Of a DNA stretch of 5,932 bases, positions 1-5,693 are shown one piece after another (position 1 is the stretch's first letter; each line of letters opens with the position of its first letter). The DNA is taken from assembly GCA_035289165.1 (NCBI GenBank), contig DATDYA010000014.1, forward strand, positions 1 through 5,932, read 5' to 3'. The DNA comes from DATDYA01 sp035289165 (GTDB taxonomy: Bacteria > Patescibacteriota > Patescibacteriia > Magasanikbacterales > GWA2-37-8). The position numbers and the translations under genes are program-made. The notes beneath the pieces were generated by a model that did no database searches, was not told the origin of the DNA, and saw only the letters and a program-made list of their open reading frames with translations.

Positions 1-70
1 ATGAAACCCCGCCGATAACCGCCCACGCCGGCACACCGTGGCCAATGGCCACGATCCCCATCTGGAACAT
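1..70 (-). CDS. Start of an unrecognised, probably membrane-associated protein (partial, runs off left edge)
   Basis: Only 23 codons are visible, starting at the ATG complementary to 68-70 and still open at position 1. The peptide begins MFQMGIVAIGHGVPAWAVIG and is almost entirely hydrophobic or small residues, as in a signal sequence or first membrane helix; I do not recognise a family. The start is supported by a purine-rich GGGGGAG tract three bases upstream, a promoter further up, and a transcription terminator separating it from the peptidase gene. A second in-frame ATG at codon 4 is an alternative start. Third codon positions are mostly G or C, unlike every other gene here, which suggests strong expression constraint or foreign origin. 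The opposite strand is also open here, so the call stays uncertain. Confidence 0.4.
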   Translation of the reverse strand, partial: MFQMGIVAIGHGVPAWAVIGGVS

Positions 71-73
71 TGT

Positions 74-83
74 CTCCCCCTTT
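74..83 (-). promoter_or_regulatory. Shine-Dalgarno-like site for the left-edge gene
   Basis: On the minus strand the tract AAAGGGGGAG lies three bases before the ATG at 70. The spacing is short for the GGAG core but normal if the upstream G run pairs with 16S rRNA. It is the only strong purine-rich ribosome-binding site in the window; the other visible starts have AT-rich leaders. Confidence 0.45.
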
Positions 84-84
84 G

Positions 85-103
85 GCCAGGTTATTGCCCT
101 GGC
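85..103 (-). promoter_or_regulatory. Small hairpin in the 5' leader of the left-edge gene
   Basis: GCCAGG at 85-90 and CCTGGC at 98-103 form a perfect 6-bp GC-rich stem with a 7-base loop. It sits within the predicted leader (transcription start near 118, ATG at 70) and just ahead of the ribosome-binding site. It could affect translation or mRNA stability, but a 6-bp stem in GC-rich DNA may also be chance. It is too small for any riboswitch class I know. Confidence 0.25.
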
Positions 104-124
104 GGCGACAGGTTGTTGGCGGAC

Positions 125-153
125 ACAATAATATTTTTTTAGGATTTTGTCAA
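125..153 (-). promoter_or_regulatory. Sigma70-like promoter reading leftward
   Basis: On the minus strand a perfect -35 TTGACA (153-148) is followed after 17 bases by TATTGT (130-125), which matches four of six -10 positions including the first two and the last. The spacer contains a run of seven A. A better -10 match, TATTAT (133-128), would give only a 14-base spacer. Transcription would start near 118 and give a leader of about 48 bases to the ATG at 70. The -35 begins three bases after the T-run of the preceding terminator. Confidence 0.45.
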
Positions 154-156
154 CCT

Positions 157-192
157 AAAAAAGTCCCGGGTACCCCAGGACTTTTCTTTTTT
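157..192 (-). terminator. Rho-independent terminator after the S41 peptidase gene, possibly bidirectional
   Basis: AAAAGTCC (159-166) pairs with GGACTTTT (178-185) in an 8-bp stem around an 11-base loop that can pair further internally (GG with CC). Read leftward, the GTCC/GGAC core is followed by six T (complement of 157-162). Read rightward, it is followed by TTTTCTTTTTT (182-192). It lies just past the peptidase stop codon and should end the murA-ctp transcript. The rightward T-run is also good, so it may block transcription from both sides. Confidence 0.8.
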
Positions 193-205
193 AATTAAAT
201 GTGGT

Positions 206-1453
206 TTATTTCTTTAACAAGTCCAACGCCTTTTGTATCATGACATCCTCACCCACCACTTCATTGTCGTAATCTTCTTTTACTTCAATGTCTGGAGCCA
301 CGCCTTGGTCGTTAATATTCTGACCATTGGGGGTCAACCATTCCGCGATCGTAATTTTCAGAGCTGAACCGTCTGGAAATAATTCAAAGTCTTGTACTGA
401 ACCCTTACCATAAGTTTGTTCGCCAATAATGGTGGCCAGTTTATGGTCTTTCAAAGCACCGGCGACAATTTCCGAGGCCGAGGCTGAACCGCCGTTCACT
501 AAAACCACGGTCGGAATTCCCGCCAAACGATGATTACCACGGGAACGATGATCCCGCTGCTCGCCGCCAGTGGAACGCTCGCTAACAATTATCCCATCCT
601 TTACCCATTCGCTTCCCATATCAATCGCCGCATCTAGATAACCGCCAGGGTTGCTACGCAAATCTAAAATAATTCCCACGGCGTTTTTCTTTTTTAAATC
701 TTTGATCGCCCGATCAAGTTGCGAGGTAGTATCTGAATTAAATTGCATAACCCGAATATAGGCGACACTATTCTCTTTCATCGTGAGCCGCACGGAAGGT
801 ACATTAATTTTTTCCCTTTTAATCACAATCTCTTTAGGTTCTTGCAATCCTTCACGAAAAATAACCAGCTTCACTTCCGTACCCGCTGGACCACGAATTT
901 TTTCTACTGCGGTATTTACGTTCATTCCAAAAGTGTCCTCTTCATTAATACTAATAATCGCATCACCCGGCCGAAGCCCCGCCCTTTGAGCTGGGGTGTT
1001 ATCCAAAGGAGAAATAACCGTGATCTGTCCTTTCTTCATACCAATTTCTGCCCCAATCCCAGTAAATTCACCTGACAAGCTCTCCGCGAAATCCGCTGCT
1101 TCTTGTGGGGGCAAATAAACTGAATAAGGATCACCAAGGGACAAGACTAGGCCTTGAATCGCTCCATAGAACAGATCGACATCCTTAACCGGTTGTTTAA
1201 CATACTTCTCTTTTACGCGATCCCAGACATCCCAAAATTGTTCGAATTCGACACTGTCGGTTTTATTTAATTGACGATTTAGATTTAAGACCTTACTAAT
1301 CTCAATATTGCCCTCATCATTGGACAAACGCTGTTTAATCGCCCAACCCTGACCGACAAAAAGGCCTAGTCCAAAAGCTAAAATAAAAACAATAACCGTG
1401 AGATAAACTCCAATATACCGATGGGCTCGCTGCTTAACTGGTGTAATATCCAT
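206..1453 (-). CDS. ctpA: S41 family C-terminal processing peptidase (Ctp/Prc-like)
   Basis: This is a membrane-anchored serine protease that cuts proteins near their C-termini outside the cytoplasmic membrane; Ctp/Prc relatives process or degrade envelope proteins and peptidoglycan hydrolases. Its 415 residues show a basic N-terminus, one membrane helix (about 14-36), a helical segment, a PDZ domain (about 128-215, with the FTGIGAEI ligand loop), and the S41 catalytic region (about 225-390). The catalytic pair is Ser325 in GGSASASEIVAGA and Lys350 in YGKGSVQ, 25 residues apart as in E. coli Prc and B. subtilis CtpB; Gln354 is also kept, and LDLRSNPGG is at 264-271. Nothing is missing, so the enzyme should be active. 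It follows murA by 22 bases with no terminator or obvious promoter between, so the two are probably co-transcribed. No Shine-Dalgarno precedes the ATG. The symbol is family-level; the substrate cannot be told. Confidence 0.95.
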   Translation of the reverse strand: MDITPVKQRAHRYIGVYLTVIVFILAFGLGLFVGQGWAIKQRLSNDEGNIEISKVLNLNRQLNKTDSVEFEQFWDVWDRVKEKYVKQPVKDVDLFYGAIQGLVLSLGDPYSVYLPPQEAADFAESLSGEFTGIGAEIGMKKGQITVISPLDNTPAQRAGLRPGDAIISINEEDTFGMNVNTAVEKIRGPAGTEVKLVIFREGLQEPKEIVIKREKINVPSVRLTMKENSVAYIRVMQFNSDTTSQLDRAIKDLKKKNAVGIILDLRSNPGGYLDAAIDMGSEWVKDGIIVSERSTGGEQRDHRSRGNHRLAGIPTVVLVNGGSASASEIVAGALKDHKLATIIGEQTYGKGSVQDFELFPDGSALKITIAEWLTPNGQNINDQGVAPDIEVKEDYDNEVVGEDVMIQKALDLLKK

Positions 1454-1475
1454 AATAATTTATTTTGATTATATT

Positions 1476-2780
1476 TTATTCTTTAATTACCTCAATCTTC
1501 GCGCCCGCTTTATTTAATACTTCATATAAATTCTCATAACCTCGATCGATTTCATAGGTATTACGCAAAATCGATGTTCCTTCGGCGGCCAACATAGAGA
1601 TTAATACATTTACGGCTGGTCGTAAAGCCGGCGGCGCCATTAATTCTTTACCCTTTAGCTTACTTGGCCCCTCCACCCAGACACGATGCGGATCTAATAA
1701 AGTAATTTGAGCACCCATCTTTTGCAAGTCTAAAGCATAGACCGCTCGATTTTCATAAGCCCAGTCATGAACCAGTGTTCGCCCTTCGGCCTGGGTCAAA
1801 ATGGGGATGAAAAGTGGTAGATTGTCTATATTTAACCCCGGGAAAGGTCGGCCTTCAATTTTATCAGCCAAGGCCATTAACTTACTGGGGGTTAATTTTA
1901 TATCTACAATGTCAAATTTACCGTTCTTAGATTTTCTTGGTCGCAACAGGCTAAACTTCTGACCCATAACCTCCAGTTTAGTGAGTTCAAGTTCTAGAAA
2001 CTCCAAAGGACAATTTTTTACCGTGATTTCTGATTTCGTAACAATCCCCGCCGCGAGTAGCGTCATGGCCACAATCGGGTCGGGCATGATTGGATAATTC
2101 TTAACTGGTTTTAAACTTGCCACTCCCTCAATCTCCAAAGTGGTCGTGCCAACCCCCTTAATCTTTGCTCCCGCTTTTTGCAAAAAGAAACAAAGATCTT
2201 GCACCATGTAATTAGCCGAAGCCATTTTAATTGTGGTTTTTCCTTTCGAGAGAACCGCCGCCATAATCGCATTGGCCGTCGCCGTGTCGCCAGATTCATA
2301 CATAACAATCTTATCGCCTTTCAATGAATTGTAGTGAACGAGATAATAATCATCATGCGATTCAATTTGTACACCTAATTTTTCCAAAGCGTGAACATGG
2401 GGCTTGATCGTTCGTTTACCCAATTTACAGCCACCAGTTTTAAATACTTTAAAATCGTTAGCCCGTTTGGTTAGAGCACCAAACAAAAATAACGATGCTC
2501 GTGTTTTTTCACAAACCGAGCGATCAATATTAACCAGATCTAATTTTCCACTCGTATCCAAACCGAGCTTGCCATGACCCAAGTTTTTCACCTTAACACC
2601 AATACTTTGAAATAACTCCAGTGTTCGACTAACCTCCTCAATTTCCGGCATCGCTTTGAGCGTGGTTATCCCTTTAATCATTAAACTAGCGTACAATATG
2701 TAAAGAGCGGCATTTTTAGCCGACTGGTTATCTATGTCACCCCTTAACTTGTGTCCACCTTCAACAATTAAATAGGTCAT
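1476..2780 (-). CDS. murA: UDP-N-acetylglucosamine 1-carboxyvinyltransferase (MurA)
   Basis: MurA transfers enolpyruvate from phosphoenolpyruvate to UDP-GlcNAc in the cytoplasm, the first committed step of peptidoglycan synthesis. The 434-residue length fits the family (E. coli 419). By hand alignment, the E. coli catalytic residues are found as Lys22 (SAKNAAL), Arg94 (KTRASLF), Cys118 in TGGCKLGKR, Arg123, Arg345 (YENRAV), Arg387 (PALRPAV) and Arg413 (EIDRGYEN). Having Cys rather than Asp at 118 predicts fosfomycin sensitivity of the enzyme. Two sites differ: the FPTDMQAQ region reads FPGLNIDNLPLF, with about three extra residues and the general-base Asp probably being Asp319, and the position of E. 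coli Asp369 is Ala385. These suggest a divergent MurA clade rather than a broken enzyme. The gene is first in a leftward operon with the S41 peptidase, under a promoter at 2816-2844, with a leader of about 28 bases and no clear Shine-Dalgarno. Confidence 0.95.
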   Translation of the reverse strand: MTYLIVEGGHKLRGDIDNQSAKNAALYILYASLMIKGITTLKAMPEIEEVSRTLELFQSIGVKVKNLGHGKLGLDTSGKLDLVNIDRSVCEKTRASLFLFGALTKRANDFKVFKTGGCKLGKRTIKPHVHALEKLGVQIESHDDYYLVHYNSLKGDKIVMYESGDTATANAIMAAVLSKGKTTIKMASANYMVQDLCFFLQKAGAKIKGVGTTTLEIEGVASLKPVKNYPIMPDPIVAMTLLAAGIVTKSEITVKNCPLEFLELELTKLEVMGQKFSLLRPRKSKNGKFDIVDIKLTPSKLMALADKIEGRPFPGLNIDNLPLFIPILTQAEGRTLVHDWAYENRAVYALDLQKMGAQITLLDPHRVWVEGPSKLKGKELMAPPALRPAVNVLISMLAAEGTSILRNTYEIDRGYENLYEVLNKAGAKIEVIKE

Positions 2781-2784
2781 AACT

Positions 2785-2813
2785 TTGACTGTTTTAGAAG
2801 TTTAGATTATTAT
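2785..2813 (+). promoter_or_regulatory. Sigma70-like promoter for the PEGA protein-rnhA operon
   Basis: TTGACT (2785-2790) and TATTAT (2808-2813) each match five of six consensus positions and are exactly 17 bases apart. Transcription would start near 2820, about 26 bases before the ATG at 2846. The predicted start lies inside the -10 box of the opposing murA promoter. Confidence 0.6.
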
Positions 2814-2815
2814 TA

Positions 2816-2844
2816 AGTATACCTATTTTAGGCCTTCTTGACAA
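2816..2844 (-). promoter_or_regulatory. Sigma70-like promoter for the murA-ctp operon
   Basis: On the minus strand TTGTCA (2844-2839) and TATACT (2821-2816) each match five of six consensus positions with a 17-base spacer. The predicted start near 2809 leaves a leader of about 28 bases to the murA ATG at 2780. It falls inside the -10 box of the rightward promoter, and the -35 reaches to within two bases of the PEGA gene start codon. Confidence 0.6.
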
Positions 2845-2845
2845 T

Positions 2846-4189
2846 ATGGAGTATCCTGGCGCCAAATTCACCAAGCCTTTCCGCCTCACCATCCTCGGCG
2901 TTTTTATCGCCGCCTTTCTTATCATTTCTCCAGCCGTTATCCTCTACTCCATTGGTTATCGCTATGATTGGCAGGCCGGATTACTACGCGAAACTGGGGC
3001 GATTAGCATTGACGTCGAGCCAGAAACCACGGTCGCCTATTTAAACAACATCAGATTGAAAAGTCGAATGCCGATCCGTCTAAATAATATTACTCCGGGT
3101 AAATACACCATACGGCTAGAAGCAGAAAATTATTTAACCTGGTTTAAAGAGGTTGAAGTAAAAAACAAACAAACAGTATATATTAAAGAAATAAATCTCA
3201 TTCAAAAAAATGAACCAAAATTAGTGTTAGCTGGAAATGTTATTAATACTGCGCTTTCCGCTGACGGAAAATACCTCGCCTACGCCCTATCGGGAAACAA
3301 TAACGTTCAGATTAAGATAAGAAATACCGAACACAATACTGATCGCGACCTGCTAACCATAGACACTGGTCACACCCCCTATTTTTCCTGGGCCAAAAAT
3401 AAGAATCTACTAGCCGTTACTACTGACCAAACATCTTACAATGAAATTAGCTTTTACAACGCGGATAACCAAAACCCAGCGATAAAAATTACCAGCCCAA
3501 CCGGGAAAACGATAACAAAGTTCCAATGGAACGACAGTGGCGAGGAAATTTACTATGGCTTGTCAGACAACACTTTACATGCTTTTAATTTAACGTCAAA
3601 ACAAAACAAAAGTCTAGCCATTAAAGAGTATGCCGATTGGTTTTTAAATGGATCTGAACTTTGGATGATCCGGCCGACCAGCACCACTTTGCGCTGGGAA
3701 ATTGTCCGTGAGGTTTATGGTTATTTCCAAAAATCCACCGAGTTTGACACGGTGGAAAATAATGAGTTAAATATTTTAGGTGTAAAAAAAGACGCCGTGC
3801 TAATCAAAACAGGTGCGGGCCAAGAAGTAACACTGGTTTACTCCGATCACCAGATAACTTTTAACGCTAACAAAAATTTAATTTCTAAATACAACGACTG
3901 GTGGTTATTCTGGACGCCATCGGAACTACGTACCTTCAACTATAACGAGGAACCCGCTCTGTTAACTCGCTCGGGTGAAACCCTAAAAGAAGTCTTGCCA
4001 CTAGATGAATACAACGCCCTGCTTTTGGTTTGGGCCAACAAAACTACCATCATACACCCCTATTATTTGGTCAACACTCCTCTTTTTGAATATTCAATCA
4101 ACCACCCCGTGGCCGACACCGAAAAAAGGATTCTCTACTACGTTACTGAAGTAAACAAACAAAATGGTTTGTGGAGTCTCAAATACTAA
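2846..4189 (+). CDS. Membrane-anchored PEGA-domain protein with probable beta-propeller
   Basis: The molecular function is unknown. The 447-residue protein starts with a short basic segment and one membrane helix (about 14-36), so the rest probably faces outside. Residues about 51-118 form a PEGA-type domain, with the signature region SIDVEPETTVAYLNN, then MPIRLNNITPGKYTIRLEA and YLTWFKEVEV; PEGA domains are small beta-sandwiches common in surface proteins. From about 125 onward the sequence is rich in short beta-strand patterns such as ALSADGKYLAYAL, YFSWAKNKNLLAV and KFQWNDSGEEIYYGL, which resemble TolB/WD40-like propeller blades; blades after about 250 are too diverged to count. Such a propeller could be a binding platform, but no ligand or enzyme motif is visible. 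The gene has its own promoter and is followed 15 bases later by the RNase H gene. The ATG at 2846 is chosen because the membrane helix follows directly. Confidence 0.8.
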   Translation: MEYPGAKFTKPFRLTILGVFIAAFLIISPAVILYSIGYRYDWQAGLLRETGAISIDVEPETTVAYLNNIRLKSRMPIRLNNITPGKYTIRLEAENYLTWFKEVEVKNKQTVYIKEINLIQKNEPKLVLAGNVINTALSADGKYLAYALSGNNNVQIKIRNTEHNTDRDLLTIDTGHTPYFSWAKNKNLLAVTTDQTSYNEISFYNADNQNPAIKITSPTGKTITKFQWNDSGEEIYYGLSDNTLHAFNLTSKQNKSLAIKEYADWFLNGSELWMIRPTSTTLRWEIVREVYGYFQKSTEFDTVENNELNILGVKKDAVLIKTGAGQEVTLVYSDHQITFNANKNLISKYNDWWLFWTPSELRTFNYNEEPALLTRSGETLKEVLPLDEYNALLLVWANKTTIIHPYYLVNTPLFEYSINHPVADTEKRILYYVTEVNKQNGLWSLKY

Positions 4190-4204
4190 TTAAATAATTA
4201 ATCT

Positions 4205-4615
4205 ATGCGTTTAGATATTTATACCGACGGCGGGTCCCGCGGTAACCCCGGCCGAGCGGCTCTCGGCGTAGTTGTTAAGGACGAAACCGGAAAGACAATT
4301 GCCGCCTTTGGCGAATATTTAGGTGAACAAACTAATAATTATGCCGAATACCAAGCCCTCATTGCCGGGTTAGAAAAAGCTAAAAAACTGGGCGCAACTG
4401 AAGTCGAGTGCATTATGGACAGTGAACTAGTTACGAAACAGATGAACGGTATTTACAAAATCCGCGAACCAGCTTTACAAAAACTTTTTGTCAAAGCCTA
4501 TAACATTACACAACAATTTAAAAAAGTAAAATTTCGTCACGTCCTCCGGGCCAAAAATAAAGAAGCCGACAAACTCGTAAATCAAGTCTTAGATAACCTA
4601 AAAACTCCCGGCTAA
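4205..4615 (+). CDS. rnhA: Ribonuclease HI family protein (RNase H-like fold)
   Basis: This is predicted to cleave the RNA strand of RNA-DNA hybrids (primer removal, R-loop clearance) in the cytoplasm, using two metal ions. The 136-residue protein is one complete RNase H domain. The acidic active-site residues are Asp8 (TDGGSRGNPG), Glu48 (NNYAEYQAL), Asp72 (MDSELV) and Asp122 (NKEADKLVN). His112 lies ten residues before Asp122, the same distance as His124-Asp134 in E. coli RNase HI. The TDGGSRGNPG start and the short region where E. coli has its basic protrusion resemble the compact RNase HI type found in many bacteria and archaea. There is no hybrid-binding domain. It lies 15 bases after the PEGA gene, without a Shine-Dalgarno, so it is likely the second gene of that operon; a functional link is not implied. 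A terminator stem overlaps its last codons. Confidence 0.92.
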   Translation: MRLDIYTDGGSRGNPGRAALGVVVKDETGKTIAAFGEYLGEQTNNYAEYQALIAGLEKAKKLGATEVECIMDSELVTKQMNGIYKIREPALQKLFVKAYNITQQFKKVKFRHVLRAKNKEADKLVNQVLDNLKTPG

Positions 4616-4627
4616 AGGGAGTTTTTT
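4601..4627. terminator. Rho-independent terminator shared by convergent operons
   Basis: AAAACTCCC (4601-4609) pairs with GGGAGTTTT (4617-4625), a perfect 9-bp stem with a 7-base loop. Rightward, a T-run covers 4622-4627. Leftward, the complement of 4600-4604 gives five T. The RNase H stop codon (4613-4615) lies in the loop, so the left arm is coding sequence. The DUF5667 gene arriving from the right ends at 4635, ten bases short of the stem, so one hairpin can end both transcripts. Confidence 0.85.
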
Positions 4628-4634
4628 AAAACTT

Positions 4635-5693
4635 TTAATAAGCGCGGTAATAAATCGTACCGGAAGAAATTTTAGGCGGATAACTAACAGTCGTGGTCGG
4701 AGTCACTATTTTAGAGGTCGTAGGAAGAGTAGTGCTAGACGTACGGATGGTGGTAGTTACCACTTTAATGGTATTTTTGTAAGTCGGCGTAACTAAAGTT
4801 GAAGTAGGTTTTACCAAAATTCGCGAAGGGATTGTGCTGGTCGGAATAAAAATTTTGGGGGTACTTGTAGCGAAGCGATTGGTAACACAATTCTTACACA
4901 TAAACTTCTCGACTGCTGGTAATAAATTTTTCGCCCTCTCGACAATTTTTTCCCAACTAGTTCGTTTGTTATCAGCATTGACTCGGAGCAAGGTGTTTTC
5001 CTTTTCCCTCATTATTTTTTCTATCTCTTTAGTCTTTATTACTTCCAATTTTTCGCGTATTACTTCCGGTACTTTTTCTTCGACACGAATTTTTTCAACA
5101 TCTAAAACTTTTAATGTTGTGGTTGGTATGGTAATTAAACGCTTTTTTATTTCTGATTCTTTTAGAGCCGACTGGATTTGCGCTTTTAAATTCACTTCAC
5201 TTTTAGTATTAGAAGTGATCACTTTCTTTTGCTCTAATAATTTATTTTCCACCTGGTTGATCTTTTTAATCATCTTGTTTTTTACCACAATATTTTGTGG
5301 TTTATCTGGGGTCTTCTTTACTTTCTTCTCCACCACTGCCGCTTCTTCGTAACGACGATCTAACTGACGAATATAAAACTTCGTCTTCATGGCTGGAGTC
5401 ACACTTAACTTCTCTTCCACTTTTTCAACCGCGGTTTTTATCGGGTAAAGTAAGGTGCCTTCTACTACTTCTGGTGAGGTATAGGCATAAGCACTAGTCC
5501 CGGCAAAGACAACCAAAACTACCGCCATAGCCGGAGCCAAAGCATAACGAAACCAGGCCATTTGAAACCAAGGCACCGAGCCATATCGCTTCCCCCAGGC
5601 TCGTTCTAATTCTTGACGCAGACTTTCTTTAAATCGATTATCCGGTCGAAGACCTCGCTTCATTTTCCACAAATTGTATCGGAGTTTTATCAT
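4635..5693 (-). CDS. DUF5667-type single-pass membrane protein, putative anti-sigma/sensor partner
   Basis: The 352-residue protein has a cytoplasmic basic N-terminus (about 1-47, containing LRPDNRFKESLRQELERAWG), one membrane helix (about 50-70), and a DUF5667-like segment (about 71-125) with the hallmark YTSPEVVEGTLLYPIKTAVE. Then come long charged helices likely to form coiled coil (about 135-260), a CKNC pair at 266-269, and a tail (276-337) in which 29 of 62 residues are Thr or Ser. The DUF5667 function is not established. Its start codon overlaps the sigma-factor stop (ATGA, 5690-5693), the arrangement usual for a sigma factor and its membrane anti-sigma. However, no zinc-type anti-sigma HxxxCxxC motif is seen in the N-terminus, so an anti-sigma role is inference from context. 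The external tail may reach into or through the cell surface. Transcription probably ends at the hairpin at 4601-4627. Confidence 0.75.
   Translation of the reverse strand: MIKLRYNLWKMKRGLRPDNRFKESLRQELERAWGKRYGSVPWFQMAWFRYALAPAMAVVLVVFAGTSAYAYTSPEVVEGTLLYPIKTAVEKVEEKLSVTPAMKTKFYIRQLDRRYEEAAVVEKKVKKTPDKPQNIVVKNKMIKKINQVENKLLEQKKVITSNTKSEVNLKAQIQSALKESEIKKRLITIPTTTLKVLDVEKIRVEEKVPEVIREKLEVIKTKEIEKIMREKENTLLRVNADNKRTSWEKIVERAKNLLPAVEKFMCKNCVTNRFATSTPKIFIPTSTIPSRILVKPTSTLVTPTYKNTIKVVTTTIRTSSTTLPTTSKIVTPTTTVSYPPKISSGTIYYRAY

Noticed and set aside
3..131. Plus-strand frame open from the left edge to a TAA at 129-131, followed by a hairpin with a rightward T-run.
   Set aside because: It could be the tail of a rightward gene, but the translated residues look like no protein family, and the minus strand has a start, ribosome-binding site and promoter in the same place. 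Not excluded, only less supported.
743..1075. Plus-strand open frames of 68-110 codons inside the peptidase gene.
   Set aside because: They are antisense to the conserved PDZ region, lack start signals and encode no recognisable motif; shadows of the peptidase gene.
2111..2308. A 65-codon minus-strand frame inside murA.
   Set aside because: It is another frame of conserved MurA sequence, Arg-rich in the manner of out-of-frame translation, with no independent signals.
2814..2825. GTATAC palindrome between the divergent operons as a repressor operator.
   Set aside because: Only the central six bases are symmetric, and they are explained by the -10 box of the murA promoter; there is no second half-site.
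4834..5497. Plus-strand frames of 172 and 66 codons opposite the DUF5667 gene, one of them hydrophobic.
   Set aside because: The Phe/Ser/Leu-rich translation is what antisense of Lys/Glu-rich coiled-coil codons gives. The minus frame has a membrane helix, a DUF5667 motif and coupling to the sigma gene.
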